IMG/VR virus record: IMGVR_UViG_3300035157_000659
Coordinates: 1-31,330 of that record
Reading direction: 5' to 3' (one strand)
From: a virus
Length of the DNA stretch: 31,330 nucleotides
The translations under genes were made by a program, and so were the position numbers. Below are positions 1 to 6,796 of the stretch, one piece after another. How positions within the stretch are numbered: the first letter of the stretch is position 1; the number at the start of each line of letters is the position of its first letter. Under the pieces are notes generated by a model, which searched no databases, was not told the DNA's origin, and saw only the letters and a program-made list of their open reading frames with translations.

Positions 1-118
1 ATAGAGGATCTTGCTTACACTTGATCCACTCTTCTACTTGTTTCTTTGTAAATTGTATCTCAGTACCTGCCTTCTTCAGGTTGGGGTTACCAAGATATAT
101 GTCAGTTTGTGTAGCCAT
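1..118 (-). CDS. 17: Large terminase subunit gp17, N-terminal fragment (partial, cut by window edge)
   Basis: The frame opens with ATG at 118 and stays open to base 1, giving 39 residues. It begins MATQTDIYLGNPNLKK and continues with a segment containing FTKKQVEEWIKCKQDP. This combination (IYLGNPNLKKA, then F-T-x-x-Q-[ILV]-x-E-[WF]-[IL]-x-C-K-x-D-P) is the N-terminus I know from marine T4-like gp17, and the second part aligns with T4 gp17. The family is the ATPase-nuclease that drives DNA into the prohead with gp16 and cuts the concatemer. The ATPase and nuclease motifs lie outside the window. The start follows the upstream oxygenase stop by only 7 nt, with AGAGGA upstream as a possible ribosome site, so it is the last gene visible of the minus-strand block. 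The call rests on 39 residues plus position next to gp16-gp13. Confidence 0.85.
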   Translation of the reverse strand, partial: MATQTDIYLGNPNLKKAGTEIQFTKKQVEEWIKCKQDPL

Positions 119-125
119 ATATTAT

Positions 126-740
126 TTATCCTCTTGCACGTGGATCTGTACCGTCTTGATTATCAGGCAAGAAATTTATATTAATAACTACTCTTCTTTT
201 TTGATCAGTGCAAGTAGTACCACTATGTCTAGTTTGTGTTGGAAATACACATAGTCTATTTGCTTTGCTGTAGCACTTATCTCCTGTCTTCTCAAATTCT
301 GTATACCCATTACAATCATTCATATAGAATATTGCTGTATGAGCCATTTTTAATGGGTTATCACAATGGAATCCATGTCTTACTATTTCTTTTGTTCTTA
401 AATTAAGGTTTGCTTTAACCCTCATAGGAACACCAAACTTTAATTTTGGGTTATCAAATATAGGAAACAATAAAGGAAAATGACTAGTCTTATATGCCTG
501 AGGTCTTTTACCCTTATCTTTATCCCAATACTCTTTGGCATGCATAAAGTACATAGTATTTGATAATTGATAATGATCTAACTCATCACACATAACATCT
601 TGCTCTCCAACGACTTCAGGAGAATAATCCCATCTAAATGGAGCGTGATGTTTATTATCAAGTACAGCAGTTGCTAATGCTTTAAAATCTTTATCTGATA
701 TAAAGTCATCATATACAAAACAATCTTTAAAGAGTTCCAT
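126..740 (-). CDS. 2-oxoglutarate/Fe(II)-dependent oxygenase (putative hydroxylase)
   Basis: This 204-residue protein (from ATG at 740) shows the double-stranded beta-helix signature of 2OG-Fe(II) oxygenases: H125-C-D127 as the HxD pair, a distal H172 in RHSGTT, and R182/R183 before the VVININF strand as the likely 2-oxoglutarate-binding arginine. Family members couple 2OG decarboxylation to hydroxylation of a protein, nucleic acid or small molecule; the substrate here is unknown. The frame is open upstream to an ATG at 809, but that would overlap the nuclease gene by 83 nt, whereas ATG 740 overlaps by 14 nt and begins MELFKDCFVYDDF, typical of such phage enzymes. It sits directly upstream of gp17 in the packaging block, yet is probably cargo, not a packaging factor. 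The fold call is strong and the substrate is unassigned. Confidence 0.82.
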   Translation of the reverse strand: MELFKDCFVYDDFISDKDFKALATAVLDNKHHAPFRWDYSPEVVGEQDVMCDELDHYQLSNTMYFMHAKEYWDKDKGKRPQAYKTSHFPLLFPIFDNPKLKFGVPMRVKANLNLRTKEIVRHGFHCDNPLKMAHTAIFYMNDCNGYTEFEKTGDKCYSKANRLCVFPTQTRHSGTTCTDQKRRVVININFLPDNQDGTDPRARG

Positions 741-1182
741 ATGATTTTCTAATCTCACGAAGTTCATTAAAATCTTTCTGCTTAGTGCCACCATCATATG
801 GCCAAGCATATCCTTCAGTTATCATTTGCTCGTTGATTGAGGTGTCTGAATCCCCAATGTATAACCAGCCCAGAAGCCTACCATACTTGCCGACCCCACC
901 AACAAGCTCAGTCCTAATAACCAGTTCGTCATCACCCTTAAGAGTGTCTGTGAGTTTATCTTTGAGGTAGTTTGTTGCGTCAATCCCAAGTGCTTTCTCC
1001 TCCAGATTCCTCGTTCTCTTCTCTGGGGTGTCCACACCTGCAATTCTCACCCTCTCCTTCTTGGTCAGGCTGAACCCAAGGTCCAGAGTTACGTCTATCG
1101 TATCTCCATCTACTACCCTGTTTATCTTCACCACTCGGAAATTGTAACAACTTTTCCTGTTTGGTGGAACCATTGCACCCAT
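727..1182 (-). CDS. Staphylococcal nuclease-like (SNase/thermonuclease) protein
   Basis: The product is a 151-residue single-domain OB-fold nuclease. VVDGDTIDV, VRIAGVDTPEK, GKYGRLLGW and EGYAWPY are the SNase family landmarks. Residues matching the S. aureus catalytic set are all present: D27 (metal, D21), R46 (R35), D51 (D40), E54 (E43) and R102 (R87), so it should be an active Ca2+-dependent nuclease. I see no signal peptide, so it should act inside the host cell. ATG 1182 is preferred over ATG 1188 because a GAGG lies 6 nt upstream of it. It overlaps the downstream oxygenase by 14 nt and follows a small membrane-protein gene. Possible roles are host DNA breakdown or nucleotide recycling; a packaging role is not evident. 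The family call is secure. Confidence 0.9.
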   Translation of the reverse strand: MGAMVPPNRKSCYNFRVVKINRVVDGDTIDVTLDLGFSLTKKERVRIAGVDTPEKRTRNLEEKALGIDATNYLKDKLTDTLKGDDELVIRTELVGGVGKYGRLLGWLYIGDSDTSINEQMITEGYAWPYDGGTKQKDFNELREIRKSYGTL

Positions 1183-1232
1183 TATCATCCTCTAGTATCA
1201 ATGCACTATTTAGTACATCTTCAACAGAGGTT

Positions 1233-1436
1233 CTATTTTTCTCCGACTCCCAAGTCCTGAACTCCTGTATCAGTGTGTTTGGGTTCAATGGGGATGTCGT
1301 GATGAATAATGGGATTAGGATACCATTCATCATATTTAAAGATCCAAAATATTACATAGCCTACTGCTACTAACAGTATAGCACACATAATATTTATTGA
1401 CCAAACTACATCACTCACTATTCGGAAACCACCCAT
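1233..1436 (-). CDS. Small single-pass membrane protein, function unknown
   Basis: The 67-residue product has a short N-terminus (MGGFRIVSDVVWS), one hydrophobic segment at about residues 13-33 (INIMCAILLVAVGYVIFWIF) and a hydrophilic His/Pro/Asp-rich tail. It looks like a one-pass inner-membrane protein. The frame continues upstream to a TTG at 1481, and a strong AGGAGGG sits at 1462-1468, but no in-frame start lies at the right distance from it. ATG 1436 is therefore a choice, not a certainty. It is packed in the small-gene run between gp16 and gp17. It could be a holin-like, spanin-like or superinfection-exclusion protein, but nothing in the sequence decides between these. Confidence 0.6.
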   Translation of the reverse strand: MGGFRIVSDVVWSINIMCAILLVAVGYVIFWIFKYDEWYPNPIIHHDIPIEPKHTDTGVQDLGVGEK

Positions 1437-1500
1437 GCTAAAGAATATAGATTCACTAGTGACCCTCCTATTATTAACCAAACTAGGATACGAGTCATCG

Positions 1501-1520
1501 TAAACTCTCTCAAGAGTTTA
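1501..1520. repeat. Perfect 8-bp hairpin between two small genes
   Basis: TAAACTCT and AGAGTTTA flank a 4-nt loop, between the stop at 1539 and the membrane-protein gene. There is no T-run after it on the minus strand, so it is not a standard terminator. It could stabilise or help process the mRNA ahead of the AGGAGGG at 1462-1468. Confidence 0.4.
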
Positions 1521-1538
1521 ACTATGTTATTCACTTTT

Positions 1539-1700
1539 CTAGTCCGATAATAGAACGTAATTTATACTGTTCGGGTGATCGTGGATGTATGGTACATCCT
1601 CTTTCGCATCTTGTATTGCTTCGTAAGAATCATTTGCATACTCACATATCTCATGAGTATGCATAGAATAATCGTGATAACCAACGGTGTAATGTTTCAT
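1539..1700 (-). CDS. Small hypothetical protein, 53 aa
   Basis: The ATG at 1700 overlaps the TGA of the upstream gene in an ATGA junction, the usual sign of translational coupling in this phage type, which fixes the start over two in-frame ATGs further upstream. The product begins MKHYTVGYHDYSMHTHE and is rich in His, Tyr, Asp and Glu (acidic overall), with no membrane segment. I do not recognise a family. The His-rich first half could bind metal, but no known site pattern is visible. It is probably one of the small conserved unknowns of marine T4-like phages. Confidence 0.6.
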   Translation of the reverse strand: MKHYTVGYHDYSMHTHEICEYANDSYEAIQDAKEDVPYIHDHPNSINYVLLSD

Positions 1701-1864
1701 TGGTGAATCGTGCATAGAACACAATCTGGACATTCATATTCCTCTTCGTAGGAATGTAGTTTATCTATTAGTTGATCGTACTCTTGTGGTCTAACTTGAA
1801 CACAATCTCTGTAGTGTTCAACCGCTACTAAAATACGGTTCATCTCTCGTTCGTTAAACTGCAT
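1697..1864 (-). CDS. Small hypothetical protein, 55 aa, Cys pair near the C-terminus
   Basis: The product begins MQFNEREMNRILVAVEHY, is predicted largely helical and acidic, and ends with C-P-D-C-V-L-C, a CxxC plus a third cysteine that could form a disulfide or bind metal. ATG 1864 leaves 4 nt after the upstream TAA; an alternative ATG at 1885 would overlap that gene by 17 nt. Neither has a clear Shine-Dalgarno sequence. Its stop is fused with the next start (ATGA). No function can be assigned. Confidence 0.55.
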   Translation of the reverse strand: MQFNEREMNRILVAVEHYRDCVQVRPQEYDQLIDKLHSYEEEYECPDCVLCTIHQ

Positions 1865-1868
1865 AATA

Positions 1869-2126
1869 TTAAGCCGAGACTGCATTATTACTTATATTAT
1901 AACGTTGGTAAGCTGCAGGGGTACGTGTTGAATTGTTGACCGTTCGTGCTTGAAAGGTTCCAGGTGTTCTTGTACTATTATTTACAGTCCTTGCTTGAAA
2001 GTCTGCATTCCAATTCTTAAATGTTATAGTAGTCCACCCCTCATTACCTGAGAAATGATTCACAGTAGTGCTTCCTGGTTGAGAACCAACTGGATTACAA
2101 TCTACATCATTTCTTTGATAAGCCAT
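1869..2126 (-). CDS. Small hypothetical protein with a tandem internal duplication, 85 aa
   Basis: Residues 44-70 contain two back-to-back copies of a 15-residue unit, F-QARTVNNSTRTP plus a two-residue joint, and the following AAYQRYNISN looks like a decayed third unit. The DNA of the repeats is also near-identical, so the duplication may be recent. The rest is polar and Asn/Thr/Gly-rich, like a short virion-surface or fibre tip protein, with no signal peptide or membrane segment. It lies between the TIGR02466-like oxygenase (10-nt gap) and two tiny genes. I do not recognise the family. Confidence 0.6.
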   Translation of the reverse strand: MAYQRNDVDCNPVGSQPGSTTVNHFSGNEGWTTITFKNWNADFQARTVNNSTRTPGTFQARTVNNSTRTPAAYQRYNISNNAVSA

Positions 2127-2136
2127 TTTACTAAGA

Positions 2137-2685
2137 TTATACTTCTATTATATCTAGTTTTTTAACTAAGTTCATTGCTATAACAATTCTCTCTGATTCT
2201 GTCTTTAATACTCTATGCTGAACCCATGCTGGAAAGATCAACATCATTCCATTTTTAGGTTGGATAGTTAACTTATCCTCAAATACTATAGCAGCAGAAT
2301 CATCCTTAACATCAACATAATATACTATTGATACATCTGATGGGTAATGATGATGCTGCCTAGCATATTCTCCTTTCTCATACATACACATCCAGAAAGC
2401 AGACGTTAAGTAATCAATATTTGGTGCTAACCAATATTCCTTTGCTATACATTTAGCAGCTTCTATCCCTTTCTCAATCAAGAAATCAAATCTATCTTCA
2501 TTAATGTGAGTATCATAAGAACTCCTCCAAGCCCTAAGATTTGTATGTTCCTCCTTCTCAGGGAACTTCTCTCTATACTGCTTGATTAGAGTTATTAGTT
2601 TTGGATTTAAGTTTTCATAATCTGGAAGGTATGTTGTAAAGACAGGGATTTTTTTCTCCACTGTCGTCAAAGTTATCGAACTCAT
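2137..2685 (-). CDS. Putative 2OG-Fe(II) oxygenase, TIGR02466-like
   Basis: The product is 182 residues. Residues 111-125 (HHHYPSD then SIVYYVDV) supply the first iron ligands, H157 in FPAWVQHRV is the distal histidine, and R166 in ERIVIAMN fits the 2-oxoglutarate-binding arginine. The H-x-H-x(n)-S-x-VYYV pattern with a late W-x-x-H-x-V is that of the TIGR02466 group, common in marine T4-like phages. It is predicted to be a soluble hydroxylase with unknown substrate. It is not closely similar to the other oxygenases in the window. Its ATG overlaps the TGA of the 46-aa gene upstream (ATGA), so it is translationally coupled to gp16 through that gene. Confidence 0.75.
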   Translation of the reverse strand: MSSITLTTVEKKIPVFTTYLPDYENLNPKLITLIKQYREKFPEKEEHTNLRAWRSSYDTHINEDRFDFLIEKGIEAAKCIAKEYWLAPNIDYLTSAFWMCMYEKGEYARQHHHYPSDVSIVYYVDVKDDSAAIVFEDKLTIQPKNGMMLIFPAWVQHRVLKTESERIVIAMNLVKKLDIIEV

Positions 2686-2822
2686 AAATCAACTATTCTA
2701 AAGTCAGTCGCACCCATTGCTGATAAGTCTAGCATATGTGCAGTCACATGTATATCTTTACTTGGTCCTCTAGCAATCTCTCTCCAATCAGAACCTATGA
2801 GGACTTCTAATTTAGATTCCAT
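2682..2822 (-). CDS. Small hypothetical protein, 46 aa, coupled to gp16
   Basis: I read this gene directly from the bases. The frame runs from ATG 2822 to TGA 2682 and encodes 46 residues beginning MESKLEVLIGSDWREIA and ending GATDFRIVDL. Its ATG shares one base with the gp16 stop (TAATG) and its stop overlaps the next ATG (ATGA), which leaves little doubt that it is translated. Without it there would be an unexplained 137-nt gap in a block with almost no gaps. The two strand-like ends suggest a compact beta fold. No family is recognised. Confidence 0.75.
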   Translation of the reverse strand: MESKLEVLIGSDWREIARGPSKDIHVTAHMLDLSAMGATDFRIVDL

Positions 2823-3244
2823 TATCTTTTACCACCTCCCATTTGTTTAAGCATTTTTTGTAACTCTGCTGTACTACCAACAAACATAGCATTGTTAGTA
2901 ACCTTGCTTGGACCTCTCTGCTCTTCATTCACATCTTTCTTTTTCTTCTGAAGATCCATGAGTTTATCAGTCATGTCTGCTACCTGCTTCATAGCGTTTG
3001 TAGCAACTTCATATGCTCTAGGGTGACCACTCTCCTGAGCAACCTCTAAAGCACCTCTGACTGCCTCCTGACCTTGATCTATGAGGGAATACAATTCTCC
3101 TCTAGTATACTCATAGTCCTTCTGGACATCATCAGTAACATCTTTGAGGTTTGCCTTTCTAGTAGTGCAACCTCCTTCTGGTGTATTAGATACCTCAATG
3201 TCGAGGACTTCTTCCATATTCTTTTCAAAAATATTATCGCTCAT
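2822..3244 (-). CDS. 16: Small terminase subunit gp16
   Basis: The 140-residue product contains the core of T4-family gp16: Y-x-x-x-R-G/E-x-L-x-x-L-I-x-x-G-Q-x-A near residues 45-61, then LEVAQESGHPRAYEVA at 66-81 and the helix through MTDKLMDLQKKKK. In T4, gp16 oligomerises and regulates gp17 ATPase and cutting at packaging initiation. The lysine run at 100-103 and the basic, glycine-rich tail fit a DNA- or gp17-contact function. The gene is coupled to gp15 upstream (ATGA overlap) and to the 46-aa gene downstream (TAATG). Unlike T4, gp16 and gp17 are not adjacent: about 2.7 kb of cargo lies between them. Confidence 0.88.
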   Translation of the reverse strand: MSDNIFEKNMEEVLDIEVSNTPEGGCTTRKANLKDVTDDVQKDYEYTRGELYSLIDQGQEAVRGALEVAQESGHPRAYEVATNAMKQVADMTDKLMDLQKKKKDVNEEQRGPSKVTNNAMFVGSTAELQKMLKQMGGGKR

Positions 3245-4044
3245 AATATTGTAAACCCACTATTAAATCCAAAATCATCGTCTGCTGTTACTAATATATC
3301 ATCATTAGCATCAATCTGTCCGTCTTGGTTCTTATCGACCTTAGCCTTAGGTGTGTATTCCATCTGTGCTGAACGTCTGCTAACACCACCCTTAGTACCA
3401 ATAGTCTCATATACAGTTGCCTTACGAATAATATCTGCCTTGTTGTAAGGACCGTAAAGATATGTCTTAGCAGTAAATGATAATGTATACACTACCAACC
3501 TACGTTCTAAGAAACTATCATCCCACTCATCTTCCATATTAATACCATCAAGTGTGATAGCAACATCTTTCTTCTCACTCATATCAGGAACCATATTGAG
3601 AGTGATATTAAATGTTGGTTGGAAGAATGGTAAGATCTGTTCTAGTATTTGAAGTCCTGTATCTTGATCTTTAGATAATATACCCAACTCAAAATTAAGT
3701 GTATATGGTACAGGAACATATTGTACTCTTACCTCATCCCCATCATTAGGAATAACATTCTTATACTTACGAACTGGACTAGTCTTTCTAGAAGAATCGT
3801 ATTGTATACCAGTCATCTCGAAATACATTCGAGGCATTGTAATAGCAACCTTCTGGGTCTTAGGGTTCTCGAATAAACGATACAAGAACTTTTGCTTAGG
3901 ACCATAGGCCAAAGCTACTTTCTCTGCTTCAACAACTTCATTAGTTGAAGGATCTCTCTTTTTTATCTCAACATTATTAAAAAGAGTACCAAATCCGATT
4001 ACAGTTCTACGGATTGTTTCGTTATAAAAATGTGTACCTAACAT
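3241..4044 (-). CDS. 15: Tail sheath stabiliser/terminator gp15
   Basis: The product is 267 residues, close to the T4 gp15 length of about 272. It opens MLGTHFYNETIRRTVIGFGTLFNN, the conserved gp15 start, followed by F-L-Y-R-L and the ITMPRMYFEMTGI-x-YD segment near residues 68-87. T4 gp15 forms a hexamer at the head-proximal end of the tail that stabilises the contracted and extended sheath and connects to the neck (gp13/gp14). The C-terminal part carries a D-x-N-x-D-G-like acidic stretch (KNQDGQIDANDD) that could bind Ca2+. Its start overlaps the gp14 stop by one base (TGATG). Confidence 0.9.
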   Translation of the reverse strand: MLGTHFYNETIRRTVIGFGTLFNNVEIKKRDPSTNEVVEAEKVALAYGPKQKFLYRLFENPKTQKVAITMPRMYFEMTGIQYDSSRKTSPVRKYKNVIPNDGDEVRVQYVPVPYTLNFELGILSKDQDTGLQILEQILPFFQPTFNITLNMVPDMSEKKDVAITLDGINMEDEWDDSFLERRLVVYTLSFTAKTYLYGPYNKADIIRKATVYETIGTKGGVSRRSAQMEYTPKAKVDKNQDGQIDANDDILVTADDDFGFNSGFTIL

Positions 4045-5456
4045 CAGAAGCTACCTGTAAAATTACCATATTCACCAAAGGGATTATCTTCACCCCAATC
4101 TACTATATCATCTCCACCAGTTTCAATAGACTTATTCTGGTCGTAGTCAGAATTACTATTATCAATAGTGCTAAACGATCCTAATGTATATAGGGCATTA
4201 GAATCAACTCCTCTTATCAAGTCACCATCTAGGAAATCACCTGTCTTATTCATCATGGAAAGTTCTACTGTACTTCCATTCCAACCAGCAACCTCACCTA
4301 TAGTATTAGTAGCAAGATCAAACATTTGTGCTCTGTTACCACTTGTTGTTGTAGTCTCATAAGCATTGATAACATATCTACTATTAGTAGAGTCATAGTA
4401 AAACTCACCTTTAGTTGTTGTTGGAGTCTCACCAGTATATGTGTAACGATACTTCAACCTAAGATCTTCAAACTTCCAGAAGAAATACTTTACTAGAGTT
4501 GTTGTAGCAAAGATAGGATCAAAACTAGCAGCATGATCTACAAAGATAGTACCATCCCCTTGTGCTGCCCATGTCCTATCACCACCTTGATTCTGGAAGT
4601 TACCAGCAACAATATATTCTCTTGCTTGGAAATCAACAGATAAAGCAGGTGCAGCAACAGTTATTGTAGGTGGAGTAACATATCCACTACCAGGTTGTAC
4701 AATAGTAACAGCATTAACAGCACCATTTAATACCGTACACGTTGCAGTAGCAGGTATATCACCTCCAGCAACATCAGGTGGATCTGAAATTGTAATCAAA
4801 GGTGCAGTTCTATATCCACTACCACCACTATCAATTGTAATATCATTCAATACACCACTCTGCAATTCTCCAGTCATAGTAGCAGTAGCACGTGGTGCAG
4901 ATAGAGACAGAGTAGTAACAAATGTATTCTCAGTCTCAATCTCATCAATTGCTTTGATACCAGTATCAAATTCGTCAGAACCCTGCTCGTAGATCTCAGC
5001 AGTGATTTCATAAAAATATAATTTTCCTAGTTGATAGAAAGGCAACTCTCTTTCAACAAATTTAATTTCGTATGCGTTCTCTGTTAATGGGTAGTATATT
5101 AAGTCTCCCTCATTTGGTCTATCAGTAATAGTAAGACCAACAGAAGGGACTACCGACTGTTCCCACCTTCTCTTAGAAAGAATAAACTTAATCTCATCAG
5201 TAATCCTCACACCAAACTGACTGATAAATTCTGAAGGAGATCCAAATCCTTCTACATTAACCAATAGCATCTCTATCATATATGCTTGGTTATATTCAGA
5301 ATGAACTACTTCACCAAGAGTCTTATCCCTAAGCATTGTCCTAGGAATGTAATAGACATCAGTACCAAACAACTTGATTTGTTCATCAACCAAGTCCTGT
5401 ACAAGATTCTGTTCGGTGGTAACACCACCATGTTGAGGAAAGTATACCTTCTTCAT
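4044..5456 (-). CDS. 14: Neck protein gp14, enlarged by inserted GxGY repeats
   Basis: Residues 1-170 match marine T4-like gp14: MKKVYFPQHGG, DVYYIPRTMLRDKTLGEV, then SKRRWEQ and YYPL. The C-terminus ends with DIVDWGEDNPFGE, another gp14 hallmark. The protein is 470 residues against about 256 in T4. The extra length includes residues 186-280, an Ala/Gly/Thr-rich region with two copies of a G-S-G-Y-x-x-x-P-x-I-T-[IV] unit (GSGYRTAPLITI and GSGYVTPPTITV). In T4, gp13 and gp14 form the neck that joins the filled head to the tail. The insertion probably projects from the neck surface. The gene overlaps gp13 by 4 nt and gp15 by 1 nt. Confidence 0.88.
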   Translation of the reverse strand: MKKVYFPQHGGVTTEQNLVQDLVDEQIKLFGTDVYYIPRTMLRDKTLGEVVHSEYNQAYMIEMLLVNVEGFGSPSEFISQFGVRITDEIKFILSKRRWEQSVVPSVGLTITDRPNEGDLIYYPLTENAYEIKFVERELPFYQLGKLYFYEITAEIYEQGSDEFDTGIKAIDEIETENTFVTTLSLSAPRATATMTGELQSGVLNDITIDSGGSGYRTAPLITISDPPDVAGGDIPATATCTVLNGAVNAVTIVQPGSGYVTPPTITVAAPALSVDFQAREYIVAGNFQNQGGDRTWAAQGDGTIFVDHAASFDPIFATTTLVKYFFWKFEDLRLKYRYTYTGETPTTTKGEFYYDSTNSRYVINAYETTTTSGNRAQMFDLATNTIGEVAGWNGSTVELSMMNKTGDFLDGDLIRGVDSNALYTLGSFSTIDNSNSDYDQNKSIETGGDDIVDWGEDNPFGEYGNFTGSF

Positions 5457-6289
5457 CCTATCATATCCATAGGTGGTAATTCAAATGTGCTGATGGACTT
5501 ATCCATGAGCTCATCAATTTCTTTTTGAGCATCATCAAACATCTGTCTTCCATTAATAGCAACTCCACCAGGAAGTTGTACCCCATTAAACTTAATTAAA
5601 TTCTGACCCCATTGCCTTTTAATAAGTGCAGTAGCATATTTCTTAAGGAAGAAGTCATCCCAAACCTGTGAGTATGATGATGGATCCAATGCCCTGTGAC
5701 AATCTATAAGAAGGAATTGATCCTTAGTAACTCTATTTACATCAATATCAATATACAGTCTGTCTGCTCTTGTATTAAATCTAAACTCTACTAAAGCACC
5801 TGTATTGATAATCATATCAATAGTTTCAAAGTGTTGCTTAACCATGTAGTAGTTAACCAAGTCAACACCACCAAAAGCAAGACCTGTTCCTGACGTATAG
5901 GAAAACAAGTCCATCAAGTAATACTGGTTGTTTAGTCCAAACAAACTATTACGAACAAAGTTTGAACTGATACCATAAACCTTGGAGATACCAAAGATGT
6001 GTTCTGGTATCTCTAAAAAATTCTTTCTATTTTCCCACGCTGCTGCATCTGGTGCAGTAGTTGACTGTACTTCATTCTCTGTCTGAAACCTAGTTACGTC
6101 ATCTTCTGTAAACTGATGTTTCAGATACATCCTCTCAGATCCATCATAATGTCTCTCACGAAAATACTGAAGAGCATCATCGATCCGATCATCAACCTGA
6201 TCATCATCTACGTTTATTTCTAGGACTGGAGCACCTAACTGTCGCAAACAGTATTCTTTAAACTCAGCCTTCGTGCTAGGAGCAGCCAT
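5453..6289 (-). CDS. 13: Neck protein gp13
   Basis: The 278-residue product begins MAAPSTKAEFKEYCLRQLG and contains the gp13 pattern D-x-Q-V-D-D-R-I-D-D-A-L-Q-Y-F near residues 29-43, followed by HYDGSERMYLKHQ. T4 gp13 (309 aa) docks at the portal after packaging and, with gp14, builds the neck. The strongly acidic N-terminal stretch and the C-terminal helix-rich part (INGRQMFDDAQKEIDELMD) are typical. It is the first neck gene in the transcript and overlaps gp14 by 4 nt (ATGA). A late-promoter-like CATAAATA lies 27 nt upstream. Confidence 0.9.
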   Translation of the reverse strand: MAAPSTKAEFKEYCLRQLGAPVLEINVDDDQVDDRIDDALQYFRERHYDGSERMYLKHQFTEDDVTRFQTENEVQSTTAPDAAAWENRKNFLEIPEHIFGISKVYGISSNFVRNSLFGLNNQYYLMDLFSYTSGTGLAFGGVDLVNYYMVKQHFETIDMIINTGALVEFRFNTRADRLYIDIDVNRVTKDQFLLIDCHRALDPSSYSQVWDDFFLKKYATALIKRQWGQNLIKFNGVQLPGGVAINGRQMFDDAQKEIDELMDKSISTFELPPMDMIG

Positions 6290-6315
6290 ACGAATACCAA
6301 TAGTTTCCTAAATGG

Positions 6316-6323
6316 TATTTATG
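6316..6323 (-). promoter_or_regulatory. Possible T4-type late promoter for gp13-gp16
   Basis: On the minus strand this reads CATAAATA, one mismatch from the T4 late consensus TATAAATA, and it lies 27 nt upstream of the gp13 ATG. It overlaps the stop codon of the preceding gene. The consensus comes from T4 biology; the assignment is inference. Confidence 0.4.
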
Positions 6324-6753
6324 TATTGTACGGTCTTACTTCATTAAGGAACCAATTCTTTACACTTGCGATAGTATTAAAGAATTTAATTTGTTCTGGT
6401 TTGTCTTCTGTACCACCAAATTCACAATACCATCCAATACCACCATCCTTACCTTCTGGGATATTATCAGTCAGTAATTGGTTATCCGATAGTCCAGCCA
6501 ATCCCTGTGCTTCATATTCATCTTCTGCAAGTAATACAGCATCAACAACCATATGATATTGTTGTGGATCCCACTTCTTTTCAATCTCCTGAATTACTTC
6601 ATACAATGGTAAGTCTTGAATACCAGTTCCGTATGCCTCTCTATTTTTAACTTCATACAAACCTTCATCAGCATCAAGTGTCTTATGTCTTTTCTCCAAA
6701 TTCGACATAGGGACTATTGGGAGACCCGTACCCTCATGTATACGCTCAGTCAT
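6319..6753 (-). CDS. Conserved hypothetical protein, 144 aa
   Basis: The product is an acidic soluble protein with no signal peptide or membrane segment. It begins MTERIHEGTGLPIVPMSNLEKRH and has two features: an acidic helical middle (PLYEVIQEIEKKWDPQQYHMVVDAVLLAEDEYEAQGL, residues about 49-85) and a compact C-terminal half rich in Gly, Trp and Phe. Its position just ahead of gp13 is where marine T4-like phages often carry an unassigned structural or assembly gene. No Shine-Dalgarno sequence is obvious; the ATG at 6753 is the first available. It is the first gene to the left of the divergent control region. I cannot assign a function. Confidence 0.7.
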   Translation of the reverse strand: MTERIHEGTGLPIVPMSNLEKRHKTLDADEGLYEVKNREAYGTGIQDLPLYEVIQEIEKKWDPQQYHMVVDAVLLAEDEYEAQGLAGLSDNQLLTDNIPEGKDGGIGWYCEFGGTEDKPEQIKFFNTIASVKNWFLNEVRPYNT

Positions 6754-6763
6754 TTTATGCTAT

Positions 6764-6793
6764 ACTAAATATCTACAGTATAACATATTTAGT
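6764..6793. promoter_or_regulatory. Nine-bp inverted repeat upstream of the plus-strand promoter
   Basis: ACTAAATAT (6764-6772) and ATATTTAGT (6785-6793) are perfect reverse complements separated by 12 nt. A second pair, TATACT (6761-6766) and AGTATA (6777-6782), interlocks with it. The element lies between the two divergent genes, ending 3 nt before the -35 box, which suits a dimeric regulator. The sequence match is certain and the role is inferred. Confidence 0.5.
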
Positions 6794-6796
6794 CAG

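Noticed and set aside
21-254. A 77-residue plus-strand frame at the left edge
   Set aside because: It is antisense to the start of gp17 and the end of the first oxygenase; there is no promoter or ribosome site.
980-1333. A 117-residue minus-strand frame over the nuclease gene start
   Set aside because: It overlaps the secure SNase gene in another frame and has no recognisable motif.
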